Assembly: GCF_001267885.1 (NCBI RefSeq)
Contig: NZ_CP012382.1
Span: 8,239,941-8,303,940, forward strand
Reading direction: 5' to 3'
DNA: 64,000 nt
Source of the DNA: Streptomyces ambofaciens ATCC 23877
GTDB taxonomy: Bacteria > Actinomycetota > Actinomycetes > Streptomycetales > Streptomycetaceae
The notes below the pieces were generated by a model that made no database searches, was not told the origin of the DNA, and worked only from the letters and a program-made list of their open reading frames with translations. The translations under genes were made by a program, and so were the position numbers. Of the stretch, positions 8,898 through 19,198 are shown piece by piece. How positions within the stretch are numbered: position 1 is the first letter of the stretch; each line of letters starts with the position of its first letter.

Positions 8898-9245
8898 CTA
8901 CAGACGCAGCATGCGCTCCGTGATCTCCCGGTACTGCCGCAGCGCGTGCCGGAACTCCTCCGCCTGCTCCTCGGAGTCCTGGTCCTGCCACTCCGCCCGC
9001 AGGACACGTCGACGTTCAGCGAGCGCCTTCGCGAGTTCCGCGGTGGCCTCGTCGAAGGCGCTCTCGGCCGCTTCCAGCGCCTCCCGCGGGGTGTCGGCGA
9101 AGTCGAGGAGGGCCTGCCGCAGGCGCTGGGAAACCTTTTCCCGCTCGTCGGCGGGCAGCAGCGGCTCCGGCCCCCGGGCCGGGCGTGCGGTCGATCCGAC
9201 ACCCTTGCCCGGAGGCTGCTGGGCACGTGCCTGGTCATACATCAT
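8898..9245 (-). CDS. Small helical coiled-coil protein, function unknown
   Basis: A 115-residue acidic protein. After a disordered Pro/Gly-rich N terminus (about 30 residues) it is almost entirely helical, with charged heptad-like segments such as ADEREKVSQRLRQALLDFAD and AFDEATAELAKALAERRR, so a coiled coil is likely. I do not recognise a named family. It has no membrane segment or catalytic motif. Coding is supported by third-position GC bias and by the coherent helical pattern. It has no obvious operon partner. Confidence 0.65.
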   Translation of the reverse strand: MMYDQARAQQPPGKGVGSTARPARGPEPLLPADEREKVSQRLRQALLDFADTPREALEAAESAFDEATAELAKALAERRRVLRAEWQDQDSEEQAEEFRHALRQYREITERMLRL

Positions 9246-9988
9246 TCGTGGGCCACATCCCTGTCGCGTCGCGTCGGCCGGGTGCCACCTGGACCCTCAC
9301 CCGGAACAAGCCGACCCGCAGGGCCCGACCCGAAACGAGCGGGCCCTTGACACCCCTGGCCCGTCTGGCCGGCCTCCACCGTCCCGCCAGTCAACGCCCG
9401 GCAACCTTCCCTGTCAACGAACCCCGGGACGGAGAGTTGCGCTCCCGCCGAGGCCGACCGGCTACCGCCTCCTGCCGGCGCGGCCGCGGAGCGCGAGGTA
9501 GCGCGATCAACCCTCGTGGCGCGCCGACGCACGAGACGGCAGACGAGGTCGACGAGCGGCCATCTCGCCCCTGTCCGGCAGTACCTGCCCGATCTGGCGG
9601 AACACCTGCTCCCGCTCCGCGAACGGCAGGACGAGACGGTCGATGGACGACCGGCATAGTGGCGGGCGCCCCATCGTCACGCGCCTTACGATCACGGACT
9701 GCGCAACGCTGGTGAACCATTCCGCCCCCTGCAGCTCCGTGCCCGACCACTGCATCCCGTCCCGTGAGGGGGCCTCTCGGCACTCTGGAGGAACGGTGCG
9801 CGCACCGCGCGGACAGCCCCCAGCCGGGCCGACTGGCCGAAACGGTCCGTCGCGAGGCGAACACGCCACCCGGCTCGAGCAGCGCGGCCACGCGCGACCA
9901 CCAGTCCTGGGTTCATCCAGTGCAGCACCGCTGCCACGTAGAACCAGCCCTGCACGGCGGCACAGATCGGCACACCGCCCCAACCGGC
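9246..9988. other. Intergenic, no gene recognised
   Basis: About 740 bases with open frames on both strands but no recognisable protein, RNA or repeat. Confidence 0.45.
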
Positions 9989-10288
9989 CTACGGGACATA
10001 CAGGTCCCACACCTGGTGGCCCGGGCCGCCGCTTCGCCACACGCACACGAAGTCCGTCCACCTGCCCTCGGCGATACCCTCGTCCCCGGTGCCCTGACAG
10101 ATCCACGGGCTGGTGAAGGTCTGCACGTAACCCCATCCGGGAGGGCCGCCGTCCAGGGCTTCGGCCCGGGCGTCATGCGCCGATGCCGAGGCGACAGTGG
10201 CGTGCGCCGGCACCGAGACAGCAACGGTCCCCGCCACGGCGGTTCCGACCAGCACGGCGCTGGTCACCAGTAGTTTCTTCGCCCTCAC
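9989..10288 (-). CDS. Small secreted protein
   Basis: A 99-residue protein with a Sec signal peptide: basic start VRAKK, hydrophobic core LLVTSAVLVGTAVAGTVAV and cleavage after PAHA. The mature part is about 65 residues with two Cys (PWICQG and DFVCVW) that could form a disulfide, plus many aromatic residues. The start is GTG 10288, preceded by GGAGA. No named family recognised. It is probably exported; its target is unknown. Confidence 0.7.
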   Translation of the reverse strand: MRAKKLLVTSAVLVGTAVAGTVAVSVPAHATVASASAHDARAEALDGGPPGWGYVQTFTSPWICQGTGDEGIAEGRWTDFVCVWRSGGPGHQVWDLYVP

Positions 10289-10486
10289 AGCAGTCTCCGA
10301 TGTCGTTGGTTGACCAGCCCGTATCAGGTTGGCCTTCGCACTTTGGAGACTAGAAGGGAGACCTAAGCCGCTCTCCTGCATTCGAGGAGAATCGAAGCGA
10401 GTGCTGTTCCCGAGCCTGGTGCAGGCCGGACAACCGCAGGATGACACCGACGCAATGGCCGCCCCCGTGCGGCCACTGCTTCGGGC

Positions 10487-10705
10487 CTACGCGGCGGTTC
10501 CGTGTCCGGCCTCTCGTGGATCCCCCATCGGCCGCGTCATCCCCTCCTCTGCGGCTGCACGCCGGCCCCGTTCGGTCTCGTCCAGTTCCCAGTGGTGCTG
10601 GCACTCTTCGCACCGGACGCCGTCGACCAGCTCCTCGGTTTCCCCGTTCGGGCAGTCGCTCCCGTCCCCACGACCTGCGCACGCCTGCTCTGTTGTATCC
10701 GCCAT
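10487..10705 (-). CDS. Small zinc-ribbon-like protein
   Basis: A protein of about 72 residues with paired Cys: C near the start, then DCPNGETEELVDGVRCEECQ. The C-P-N-G and C-E-E-C pair resembles a zinc ribbon. The tail is highly charged. ATG 10726 is an in-frame alternative that adds seven residues. The composition is protein-like and unlike the neighbouring noncoding frames, but no family was recognised. Confidence 0.5.
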   Translation of the reverse strand: MADTTEQACAGRGDGSDCPNGETEELVDGVRCEECQHHWELDETERGRRAAAEEGMTRPMGDPREAGHGTAA

Positions 10706-10961
10706 GCAGTCGACCGTGACCCGCATCGGGCCTTGGCCGGGAGAGAGCCTGCGGGGGCGCACGGGCGCGCTGCTCGGCAGATCACCTCAAGCTGCACCAC
10801 CGCCTCACCCGAGACCGTCAGATGGAGGACTGGATGTCTGCCAACCGACGGGAGAAGGTCCCGCGTTCCGACGCAGCTGCGGGGCGAGAGAGGCTCGGCA
10901 TCGCGGCCGCGGGCGGGGGCGTGGTGACACTTCGCCTCATTTTCGATCGATTTGCGCACTT

Positions 10962-11894
10962 TTATGGCGATGTTGGCTCTACCCGAGACAGCTCGCCTTC
11001 GGATTCCGGTCTTGGCGGCTCGTAGGCGTAGGCGAGGGCGGCGTCCAGAAGATGGCGCAGTTGGGCGGGGGTCGGGGCGACGGCGGTGGCGATGAGGGCC
11101 TGGGGATCGGCCAGGGGAGTCAGTACCGCGTGTCCCTCGGCTGGGTCGTTGCCGATGACGTGTGGTTCCCAGGGAGTGCGCAGGGTGGGGTCGACCAGGA
11201 GGAGTTGTCCGGTGGCGCGGTGGGGTCCGAGGACGGCGGGGCCGTCCCATGCCGGTGCCGGGTCGCCGAAGGCGGTGTACTGGTCGAAAAGTGGCCGTCC
11301 CCCGCGGCGGACGGTCAGGCGGGTGGTGAGGTGGCCCGGCGCCTCGCCGGAGCGGCCCAGGAGCTGTTCTTCTCGCATGAGCAGGTGGGCGGTGGCAGCG
11401 AGGTCGACGGTGAACGTCTGGTGCAGGGTGCTGCCCCGGGTGCTGATCAAGGGCTCGGGGAGCCAGTGCAGGGTCGCGTGGTCGCCCACCCTGACCCGCA
11501 CGTCGTAGGTGGCCGGTGCGGTGGTGGGGCCGCGCAGGGCGATGGTGGCAGCTGCGCTGGTCACCTCCAGCCGGGCGCCTGTTTCGGCGGTGATGTCCAG
11601 GGCGAGCCGGTCTCCGCCGAGCGGCGCGCTCATCGCACCGAGCACGCAGACACGTGCCTGTTCTCCACGGGCCCGTAGCCGGCGCAGGTGAAAGGGGCCG
11701 TCGCTGTGCAGGAGCGGGACCATGGTGGTGCGGCCGTTGTGGGTGGCCTGGATCCGGGCGGCGGCGACGACGCCGGACGGGTGCACCGGGGCGGATTCGG
11801 CAGAGCGCCGGCCGGGTGGCCCGCTGTCGGCTTTGAGAGTTCCGCCGGCCGGCGTCGGGATCACGGCCGGCGTCTGCGCGGTGGTGTGGCTCAC
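10962..11894 (-). CDS. ureD: Urease accessory protein UreD
   Basis: A 310-residue UreD/UreH, the scaffold that binds apo-urease and, with UreF and UreG, allows nickel delivery to the active site. Typical features are the early segment reading [20 protein letters not shown] followed by [21 protein letters not shown], and the central [18 protein letters not shown] block. The N-terminal 35 residues are a variable extension. The start overlaps the ureG stop by four bases, so it is translationally coupled and is the last gene of the operon. Confidence 0.93.
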   Translation of the reverse strand: MSHTTAQTPAVIPTPAGGTLKADSGPPGRRSAESAPVHPSGVVAAARIQATHNGRTTMVPLLHSDGPFHLRRLRARGEQARVCVLGAMSAPLGGDRLALDITAETGARLEVTSAAATIALRGPTTAPATYDVRVRVGDHATLHWLPEPLISTRGSTLHQTFTVDLAATAHLLMREEQLLGRSGEAPGHLTTRLTVRRGGRPLFDQYTAFGDPAPAWDGPAVLGPHRATGQLLLVDPTLRTPWEPHVIGNDPAEGHAVLTPLADPQALIATAVAPTPAQLRHLLDAALAYAYEPPRPESEGELSRVEPTSP

Positions 11895-12589
11895 CGGGTG
11901 GATCCGTTGGCGTGCCAGGCGGTGAGACAGCCGGTGACCCAGTCGGCGACCGGCTGGACGCCGTCAGGTGCGGTGAGGCTGGTGAAGGCGTAGGGGAGGC
12001 CCTTGCGTTGCTTGCGAGTGTCGGCCCTCATGGTGTCCAGGTCGACGCCGACGTAGGGGGCCAGGTCGGTCTTGTTGACGACGAGGAGGTCGGCGGTGGT
12101 GATGCCGGGGCCGCCCTTGCGGGGGATGTCGTCACCGCTGGCCACGTCGATGACGAAGACCTGGGTGTCGACCAGTCCACGGGAGAAAGTCGCGGTCAGG
12201 TTGTCCCCGCCGGACTCGATGAGGATCAGGTCGAGCGGGTGCAGGGTCTGTTCGAGGTGCTCGACGGCTTCGAGGTTGGCGGAGATGTCGTCGCGGATGG
12301 CGGTGTGCGGGCAGGCTCCGGTCTCCACGGCGGTGATGCGCTCCGGTGGCAGGACGGCCTCGCGGCGCAAGAACGCGGCGTCTTCCTGGGTGTAGATGTC
12401 GTTGGTGACCACGGCAATGGAGAGCCGGTCGCGCAGGGCGCGGCACAGGGCGGCCACGGTCGCGGTCTTGCCCGAGCCGACAGGACCGCCAAGACCGATG
12501 CGCAGCGCGCGTCGGCTGCCGTCGGCGAGCAGCGGTTCGGCGCTGTGGGTGTGACGGTGCGGCATGGTCACGGGGTGGTCGAGATGCAC
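11891..12589 (-). CDS. ureG: Urease accessory GTPase UreG
   Basis: A 232-residue SIMIBI-class GTPase that drives nickel insertion into urease. The P-loop is GGPVGSGKT at about residues 34-42, the metal-binding Cys-Pro-His motif is in [14 protein letters not shown], the Walker B-like region is [12 protein letters not shown], and the base-recognition motif is NKTD. The N terminus is rich in His (MHLDH, HRHTH), which is common in UreG and may store nickel, of note because ureE is absent. ATG 12589 follows the ureF stop by 28 bases. Confidence 0.96.
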   Translation of the reverse strand: MHLDHPVTMPHRHTHSAEPLLADGSRRALRIGLGGPVGSGKTATVAALCRALRDRLSIAVVTNDIYTQEDAAFLRREAVLPPERITAVETGACPHTAIRDDISANLEAVEHLEQTLHPLDLILIESGGDNLTATFSRGLVDTQVFVIDVASGDDIPRKGGPGITTADLLVVNKTDLAPYVGVDLDTMRADTRKQRKGLPYAFTSLTAPDGVQPVADWVTGCLTAWHANGSTR

Positions 12590-12617
12590 AGGTGCTCCAG
12601 GAAACGGTCAGGGCTGG

Positions 12618-13292
12618 TCAGGAAGCGAAGAGCCGGACGGTCCAGGCGGCGTGCTGCTCACCGGTGATGTCCAGCAGGGGGGCTGACGCGGCGGGCAGGG
12701 CGGCGACCCCCTGCGCCGCAGCCTGCACCGCCGCGTCGGCCGCGGCGTCGGCGACGGTGTCGAGTTCGCCGGCGAGCCGCGCCAGGACGCCGGTCGCGTC
12801 GAACGGGTCCAGGCTCAGCAGCCGCACGGCCGCGGTCGCCGGACCGCCGACGCTTTCGTAGACGGCGGCCTGGGCGGCGTCGAGCGGGGTGAGACCGGCG
12901 GCGCGGGCGGTGACGCCGAGCACGACCGGCTGGTGGGCGCCCTGGGGCCGGTGTCGGGCGAGGTGGTCGAGGTCGGCGCTGGGCCAGGTGGCCCGGGCCG
13001 CGCGCATCAGCTGCCGGCCCAGACGGCGTGCGATACGGCGCAGCGCCGGGACGGGGGTGCGGATGTCGGCGGCTTCGTCCAGGGCGAGGGCGTCGTAGCC
13101 GTCGGCGGCGGCCGCGGCGAGAGCGGCCGCGACCAGTCCGGCGGTGTGCAGCCGCCCCCGGCAGAACGACTCCAGGCTCGCGGTGTCGTGAACCCGGCCG
13201 GACGCGACGGCGGCCTCCATCCCGCCGGAGTGGGCGTGCCCGCCGGCGGGAAAACGGCCGTCGGCCAGGACGAGCAGAGCAGTTCGGCTCAT
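12618..13292 (-). CDS. ureF: Urease accessory protein UreF
   Basis: A 224-residue all-helical UreF, which bridges UreD and UreG in the activation complex. The N-terminal signature LLVLADGRFPAGGHAHSGGME and the later MRAARATWPS and HQPVVLGVTARAAGL blocks are diagnostic. Ala is very abundant, as is normal in actinobacterial UreF. It starts at ATG 13292, 76 bases downstream of the ureC stop; this is the widest gap in the operon. Confidence 0.92.
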   Translation of the reverse strand: MSRTALLVLADGRFPAGGHAHSGGMEAAVASGRVHDTASLESFCRGRLHTAGLVAAALAAAAADGYDALALDEAADIRTPVPALRRIARRLGRQLMRAARATWPSADLDHLARHRPQGAHQPVVLGVTARAAGLTPLDAAQAAVYESVGGPATAAVRLLSLDPFDATGVLARLAGELDTVADAAADAAVQAAAQGVAALPAASAPLLDITGEQHAAWTVRLFAS

Positions 13293-13368
13293 GGGGTGAC
13301 GGGACCACCTTTCGCACGAAGAAGCCGAGCCGACCGCGCGCGGGCGCGCCACGACCCGGCCGCGAGGG

Positions 13369-15207
13369 TCAGAACAGGAAGTACCGCTGCGCCAAGGGCA
13401 GCTCGGTGGCGTAGTTTCGTCCCACTTCCTGCCCGTCGACCGTGGTGCGGACGTCGGAGGTGGTGGCCCCGCCGATGGTGACGTCGAAAGTGTCGGGATC
13501 GATGTCGATCTTCGGGACACCGTTGTTGTGGACCATGTCGGCCTTGGTGATCTCCCGGGTGGAGCGGATCGCGCGCAGGGGCTTGAGCAGCCCGATCTCG
13601 ACGAGTTCACCGTCCAGGGCGGCCTCGGCCACGAAGTTGAGGGAATTCGCCGCCGGGGCGCGGCCCTCAAAGCCCCACACGGGCCGTGGGAGGTAGGGCT
13701 GCGGGGTGGGGATGGAGGCGTTGGCGTCGCCGATCTGGGCGTAGGAGATCTGACCACCCTTGATGACCATGTGCGGCTTGACGCCGAAGAACTTCGGCTC
13801 CCACAGCACCAGGTCGGCGAGTTTGCCTGTCTCGACGGAGCCGACCTCGTGGTCGATGCCGTGGGTGATGGCCGGGTTGATCGTGTACTTGGCGACGTAA
13901 CGGCGGGCACGGAAGTTGTCCGCGTGCGCGTCGTCCTCGCGCAGGTGGCCGTAGCGGGACTTCATGACGTGCGCCGTCTGCCAGGTCCGCATGATCATCT
14001 CACCGATGCGGCCCATGGCCTGGGCGTCCGAGGACATCATCGAGATGGCGCCCATGTCGTGCAGCAGGTCCTCGGCAGCCATGGTGGAGGGCCGGATCCG
14101 GGAGTCGGCGAACGCCATGTCCGCCTCGACCTCCGGATTGAGGTGATGGCACACGATCATCATGTCGACGTGCTCCTTGACGGTGTTGACCGTGAAGGGC
14201 CGAGTCGGGTTCGTCGACGCGGGCAGCACATTGGGCTTGCCGGCAAGGCTGATCATGTCGGGGGCGTGGCCGCCGCCGGCGCCCTCGATGTGGAAGATGT
14301 GCAGGCTACGGTACTTCGCCTTCTTGGCCCGGCGGTCCTTCTTGGTCGCGGCGTAGGTGCTCTGCACGAAACCGGCCTCGTTCAGCGAGTCGGCGTGCAG
14401 CGCGACCTGGACACCAGTCTCCTCACACACGCTCAGCGCGGCGTCGATCACCGCCGGAGTGGCACCCCAGTCCTCGTGGATCTTGAAGCCGAGGGCGCCG
14501 GCCGCGACCTGGTCGTGCAGCGCCTTCCTCGAGACGGTGCTGCCCTTGGCGAGCAGACCGATGTTCACCGGAAAGGCGTCCAGCGCCTCGAAGGTCCGCT
14601 GGATGTGCCACTTGCCGGGCGTCACAGTGGTGGCCGTGCTGCCCTCGGCCGGGCCGGTACCACCGCCGATCAGCGTCGTCACCCCCGACGCGACCGCCTC
14701 GTGAATCTGCTCCGGACACAGAAAATGCACGTGGGTGTCGACGCCGCCCGCGGTCAGAATGCGGCCCTTGCCGGAGATCACTTCCGTCTCCGGGCCCACG
14801 ACGAAGGCCGACGCCCGCGGGTCGTCGTTGTCGGGCGGCGTCATGGTTTCCGGGTTGTACGCCTTGCCGATGGCACGGATGCGGCCGTCGCGCAGTCCGA
14901 CGTCGGCCTTGACCACTCCCCAGTGGTCCAAAATCAGCGCACCGGTGATCACGGTGTCCACCGGCTCGCGGGGGTCGTCGCGGGGGATGTGCGACTGGCC
15001 CATCGACTCACGGATCACCTTGCCGCCGCCGAAGACCATCTCGTCGCCGCTGCGCCCCGGGCCACCGCACCAGTCGGCGTCGATGCGCAGCACGAGATTG
15101 GTGTCGGCGAGCCGGACCCGGTCGCCCGCGGTCGGGCCGTACAGGTCGGCGTAGCGGGAACGCAGCAATGGGTCCCAGGGCTTGTCCTTCTCAGTCCTGT
15201 CCGGCAT
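13369..15207 (-). CDS. ureC: Urease catalytic subunit alpha (UreC)
   Basis: A 612-residue urease alpha subunit, which hydrolyses urea to ammonia and carbamate at a dinuclear nickel centre. All key residues are present: His159 and His161 (THVHF), Lys242 for carbamylation (FKIHEDWG), His271 (ALHADS), His306 ([10 protein letters not shown]), flap Cys353-His354 (VCHHL) and Asp394 (SSDAQAMGR). It is about 45 residues longer than the usual 567-573: inserts lie before the first His pair (residues about 75-130, rich in Asp and Pro) and between residues 287 and 301 (Lys/Arg rich). It overlaps ureAB by 17 bases. It looks like the divergent second urease known in some Streptomyces. Confidence 0.96.
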   Translation of the reverse strand: MPDRTEKDKPWDPLLRSRYADLYGPTAGDRVRLADTNLVLRIDADWCGGPGRSGDEMVFGGGKVIRESMGQSHIPRDDPREPVDTVITGALILDHWGVVKADVGLRDGRIRAIGKAYNPETMTPPDNDDPRASAFVVGPETEVISGKGRILTAGGVDTHVHFLCPEQIHEAVASGVTTLIGGGTGPAEGSTATTVTPGKWHIQRTFEALDAFPVNIGLLAKGSTVSRKALHDQVAAGALGFKIHEDWGATPAVIDAALSVCEETGVQVALHADSLNEAGFVQSTYAATKKDRRAKKAKYRSLHIFHIEGAGGGHAPDMISLAGKPNVLPASTNPTRPFTVNTVKEHVDMMIVCHHLNPEVEADMAFADSRIRPSTMAAEDLLHDMGAISMMSSDAQAMGRIGEMIMRTWQTAHVMKSRYGHLREDDAHADNFRARRYVAKYTINPAITHGIDHEVGSVETGKLADLVLWEPKFFGVKPHMVIKGGQISYAQIGDANASIPTPQPYLPRPVWGFEGRAPAANSLNFVAEAALDGELVEIGLLKPLRAIRSTREITKADMVHNNGVPKIDIDPDTFDVTIGGATTSDVRTTVDGQEVGRNYATELPLAQRYFLF

Positions 15208-15853
15208 CGAGGTGCTTCTCCTCTTCGCTCTTGTCGGCCTGGAGCCCGTGGACGATCCGCTCACCGGCGATCGGCACCAGCATCACGGTGCGCTTGTCAC
15301 CGGGCTCGAACCGCTCGGAGGTACCGGACGGGATGTTCAGCCGCATTCCGTGGGCCGCCTCGCGCCGGAACTTGAGCCCCTCGTTGGCCTCGGCGAAGTG
15401 GAAGTGGGACCCCACCTGGACCGGACGGTCCTTGGGATTGCGCACCACCAGCGGCACCGCCGTCGCACCCTCGTTGAAAACCACCCGGTGCTCGTCCTCG
15501 TCCGGCAGCAACTCGTGCTTGCCCGGATGCACGTCCACCTCGGCAGACGCCTCATCGAACGGATCGCTGATGGTCACCAGCTTCGTCCCGTCCGGGAACG
15601 TCGCCTCGACCTGGACGTTGTCGACCATCTCCGGCACGCCGTCCATGACCTCGCTGCGCTGCAGCACATGGCGCCCGGACTCCATCACCGAATCGACCGT
15701 CGCCCCGGCCCGCGCCTCCTCGTAGACGTGCGCCGTCAACAGCGCCATGACCTCGGGATAGTTCAACAGCAGACCGCGCTCACGCCGCCGCTGGGCGACG
15801 TCAGCCGCCACGTGGACCAACAGACGCTCCTGCTCATGTGGAGTCAGATGCAC
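15191..15853 (-). CDS. ureAB: Urease gamma-beta fusion subunit (UreAB)
   Basis: A 220-residue fusion. Residues 1-100 are the UreA (gamma) domain, starting [20 protein letters not shown] and containing [20 protein letters not shown]. Residues about 112-215 are the UreB (beta) domain, with [20 protein letters not shown] and [10 protein letters not shown]. Such fusions occur in Helicobacter and some actinomycetes. The start is GTG 15853 with AGGAGAGGGGG upstream. It is the first gene of the operon and overlaps ureC by 17 bases. Confidence 0.95.
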   Translation of the reverse strand: MHLTPHEQERLLVHVAADVAQRRRERGLLLNYPEVMALLTAHVYEEARAGATVDSVMESGRHVLQRSEVMDGVPEMVDNVQVEATFPDGTKLVTISDPFDEASAEVDVHPGKHELLPDEDEHRVVFNEGATAVPLVVRNPKDRPVQVGSHFHFAEANEGLKFRREAAHGMRLNIPSGTSERFEPGDKRTVMLVPIAGERIVHGLQADKSEEEKHLDAGQD

Positions 15854-16763
15854 GCCGATCCCCCTCTCCTGTTCGTCGCTACACCCACGCGGCAAGCACC
15901 ACGAAGCGCAAGGAAGATGCCGCCCGCGGTACCTGCCGCAGACCGATCCTGGGAGAGAGGAGAACCCATGGGCCCGGAAACGCACAGGTCAGCCCTGATG
16001 GAGTGAACCGGGGGCACAGGGTGCATACGGGGCGCAACGTCCTGCCCCGTGTACGACCGTCCCATCCGAGGACGCCCGACGTGGATGCGCGCACCGCAAC
16101 TCGATGGCGGACAAGCTTCTGCCCCCGCTCCGGGGACAGCGGCGCGGCCCTCCTGGGTTGGCTCGCGGTCCGCGGCTCCGCCGACTGCCCCTGAGGGCCT
16201 GCCGTGGCCCAGGCCGGTACATGGTGAGGCGGCCCCATCCGGGGGCCGGGCGGCCGGGGACGGTGAGGCCGAAGGCCGCCCGGCAACAGACGAGGTCCTC
16301 AAGATCGGCTCCCCGGCCGCCGGACAGCGACGGGCCCGCCCACGGCCGGGCTGAGCACCGAGACCGGGCGCGGACCCCGCCGCCGTGGTCATACAGCGAA
16401 CAACTCGGCCAGGCGAGAACAAGCCGCCACTCATCTGCAGATGTCGGCGACAGGCAGTTCAGGCTGACCACCCTCCCGCGGCCGCGGCCCGCCCCCATTC
16501 CCGGATCGCCGGCCGCAGTCACAGGCCCACCGCCCGCACCGCGCCACGGCCGGTACTGCCCCAGACCCCGCTGACGACGGCAGCTTCGCCTGTATGGAAA
16601 CGACCAGCCGGTCAGCGAAGGGAGCATTTTTCCGCCACAGGCCCGGGAGTGATGTTTGCGAAGGCGGCCCTCGCCCGTCAGCGTGCTGTCTGGAGCAACT
16701 CCCTTTCATCACTGGCGGCAAGCCGTAGCGTCTGGTTCGGTCTATCACTGGGGAGGCGAATCG
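15854..16763. other. Region upstream of the urease operon, no gene recognised
   Basis: About 910 bases. It must contain the urease promoter, but I see no clear NikR- or Nur-type operator. Open frames on both strands lack protein character. Confidence 0.45.
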
Positions 16764-16952
16764 ATGATGGAGACCGGCACGGATCCCACCCCTCTGCAGG
16801 GGGCCCGGTACCGCAGGTACGTCGACCACATCCAGGGCTGCACCATGTGCGGGCGCACTCGCTGCCCGGTAGGCCAGGCGTTGTGCGCCGCCTACCTCGC
16901 CCACGCCCGTTCACCCGTCCGCACAGCCCTGCCGGCTCGCGGGAGCGGCTAG
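16764..16952 (+). CDS. Small Cys-rich protein
   Basis: A 62-residue protein with the segment HIQGCTMCGRTRCPVGQALC, giving four Cys in a C-x2-C-x4-C-x6-C pattern, preceded by YRRYVDH and followed by AAYLAHAR. Small Streptomyces proteins with this Cys spacing, a Tyr-rich lead and a CPxGxAL phrase are common and of unknown function; they may bind zinc. GGGAGG precedes the ATG. Confidence 0.6.
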   Translation: MMETGTDPTPLQGARYRRYVDHIQGCTMCGRTRCPVGQALCAAYLAHARSPVRTALPARGSG

Positions 16953-17103
16953 ACCTGCCGAGGTGTGCCCACGCCCCAGCGCGGCGGAGCCGGCGGGCTC
17001 CCTCCCTGCGGAACCGGGCACGGCAGCCGCTCGCCCACGGGCCGGGTACGACAGGCAGAGTCCACCGCCTGGCGCCTCCTTTCCCGCGGGCGGGTGGAGG
17101 GTG

Positions 17104-17345
17104 TCAGGGCATGAGTGAGAAGACGAGCGCGGCCGTGACGGTGAGTGTGGCCACGGTCAACATCACGTCCCGGATGCGGCTCAGGTGCTGCCGGCACGCG
17201 AATCTGCGGCGGTGGGCGTGTACGACGGTGAGGGGTGTGACTGGTGCAGCGCGGTGCACCACGGGCACGACAGCGCGTCGTTCAGCCAGTAGGCCCCGGT
17301 CAGTTGGGCGAAGACCGGCTCGCTTTTCTTGCTGCTGCGGATCAT
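17104..17345 (-). pseudogene. Frameshifted small membrane protein
   Basis: Two overlapping minus-strand frames join into one plausible protein. It starts at ATG 17345 (MIRSSKKSEPVFAQLTGAYW, then CPWCTALH), shifts frame near 17240 and continues as HRRRFACRQHLSRIRDVMLT to a hydrophobic end reading VATLTVTAALVFSLMP. Neither frame alone contains both the CPWC motif and the membrane segment. It is a relic or a sequencing error in a short homopolymer. Confidence 0.4.
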
Positions 17346-18394
17346 GTCTGGACAACGCCGTGCGATGAGGCCTGGTACCGCGGCAGGCTGGACTGTGGTC
17401 CTTTCGCTGCCCCCACGGGGCCGGGATTGACGCGGCATCGGCATGCTCGGGCGGCCACACACCATCGTCACCCGGGCAGACGGAACATGCAGAGGGCTGG
17501 GAGCGGCTGTGCAGCGCCGTGGGGGAACGAATCACTGCTACAGCCGCCCCATGGCAGGGATGCCCACCGCCGTGGAGGCCAATCCCGGAATCACACGCGT
17601 GGCGGAAAAGGGTGCGCCTCACAACGACGGGTCCGAAGAAGCAGGTCGGACTGCGCCCTCGCCTGCTCCGGCGTGGGGCCCAGACCGTACTCGGGATGCG
17701 CGGCCGCGAAGTCCGGGAACCGGCCCCTCCATTCCACGGGCCCTGCTGCCCCTGTCGGTCCGGCGCGCGCCGTGTTCGTTCACGCGGCCTGGTCCCAGTC
17801 GTCGTGTGTGTCGTGCTGGCCAGGCGTTCCCTGGGACGCCACGCCGATTTCCACCGGCGCGAGCCCGCACTGCCCGAGACCGGGACCACTGGCAACTCCC
17901 AGAGCGCACAGGGCGATCGAGAAGCTTGACAACTCGAACACCGACTCCGGCCTGGCGGATGCCTTCCCGGAGGACGTCAGGGAAGCGCGCCAGCGGTACT
18001 ACATGTCGACATCGCCGTGATCTGGGGGAGTGAGACGGGCCCGGACCGCGGGCGAGGGGATCGGGGCACCGTTGGGGCCCCTCCCGTGCGACAGCACGGC
18101 CGCACGCGCCGCCGGGGCGGCCGCGCCACCCCCGATCGGGTCTCCGCCATCGTCAGCCCCCGCAGGGATGCGGACAAGTAAAGCCCACTGGACGCCGTCG
18201 CCCCGCCAGGCGAGCCCGGGGCGCCTGGCCCGCACCGTGGGTGCCGTCTGAACCGTGCAGCCCCAAGACGTCCGGGTGACAACCCTGTTCCGTGGCATAG
18301 CGGGCATGCACGGTGCAGATGAAAGCCACCGGCCGGGGCACGGGGCGGTCCGTGGGCGTGACGAGGGGTGGACAGGGCCTGAGACAGTGGGGGG
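17346..18394. other. Intergenic region with a duplicated gene end
   Basis: About 1 kb without a confident gene. At 17742-17830 it holds a near-copy of the 3' end of the small membrane protein gene at 30587. The last 20 bases before 18395 hold the GGGGGG ribosome-binding site of rsbQ. Confidence 0.5.
17742..17830. repeat. Dispersed repeat, copy 1
   Basis: About 90 bases nearly identical to 30550-30640; differences are a 3-base change near the left end and single bases near the right. On the minus strand it encodes the C-terminal end GQHDTHDDWDQAA and stop, as in the intact gene at 30587, so this copy is the orphan tail of a duplicated or deleted gene. Confidence 0.75.
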
Positions 18395-19198
18395 ATGGAT
18401 ATCGAACGCAGGAACAACGTCACGGTCACCGGTAACCCTCGAGGGCGGGCGGTGGTGCTGGCGCATGGGTTCGGCTGTGATCAGAACATGTGGCGGCTGA
18501 CCGTGCCCGCCCTGGCCGACGATTACCGGGTGGTGCTGTTCGACTACGTCGGTGCGGGTCGCTCGGACCTGTCCGCGTTCTCAGAGGACCGCTACGCCTC
18601 GCTGGACGGTTACGCCCAGGATGTGGTCGAGGTCTGTGAGGCGCTCGATCTGCGTGATGCGGTCTTTGTGGGGCATTCGGTCAGCGCGATGATCGGTGTG
18701 CTGGCCACTGGGATGGCGCCGGAGCGTCTCGGGGCGCTGGTGATGGTCGCTCCGTCCCCGCGCTACGTCGACGACGACGGCTACCGGGGCGGCTTCAGCG
18801 CCGAGGACATCGACGAACTGCTGGCGTCTTTGGAGTCGAACTATCTGGGCTGGTCGGCGGCGATGGCACCGGTGATCATGGGGAACGCGGACCGGCCCGA
18901 GCTCGGTGAGGAGCTGAAGAACAGCTTCTGCGCCACGGACCCGGACATGGCCCGTGTCTTCGCCCGGACTACGTTCCTGTCGGACTCACGGGACGACCTG
19001 CAGGCGGTGACGGTGCCGACGCTGATCCTGGAGTGCACCCAGGACGTCATCGCTCCCCGGGAGGTCGGCGCCTTCGTCCACCAGACGATCCCCGGCTCGA
19101 AACTGGTCACACTCGACGCGACCGGGCACTGCCCGCACCTGTCCGCACCCGAAGCCACCAATGAAGCGATCACCGACTTTCTGGCGCGCCTGCGGTGA
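18395..19198 (+). CDS. rsbQ: RsbQ-type alpha/beta hydrolase
   Basis: A 267-residue alpha/beta hydrolase that matches RsbQ, the energy-stress partner of RsbP in Bacillus. Diagnostic segments are HGFGCDQNMWRLTVPALADD, LFDYVGAGRSDLS, YASLDGYAQDVVEVCEALDL and FCATDPDMARVFARTTFLSD. The catalytic Ser is in GHSVSAM, the acid in ECTQDVIAP and the His in GHCPHLSAP. RsbQ is thought to supply a hydrophobic ligand, or its hydrolysis product, to the PAS domain of RsbP. The stop overlaps the start of the rsbP-like gene, as expected for a functional pair. GGGGGG precedes the ATG. Confidence 0.92.
   Translation: MDIERRNNVTVTGNPRGRAVVLAHGFGCDQNMWRLTVPALADDYRVVLFDYVGAGRSDLSAFSEDRYASLDGYAQDVVEVCEALDLRDAVFVGHSVSAMIGVLATGMAPERLGALVMVAPSPRYVDDDGYRGGFSAEDIDELLASLESNYLGWSAAMAPVIMGNADRPELGEELKNSFCATDPDMARVFARTTFLSDSRDDLQAVTVPTLILECTQDVIAPREVGAFVHQTIPGSKLVTLDATGHCPHLSAPEATNEAITDFLARLR

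Noticed and set aside
8272-8991. Upstream extension of the HATPase gene to a 410-codon frame
   Set aside because: The extra N-terminal region has no recognisable domain and mixed composition; the family starts near ATG 8271.
13528-15375. A 615-codon open frame antisense to ureC
   Set aside because: Urease alpha is certain on the other strand; the antisense frame is a by-product of high GC third positions and has no family motifs.
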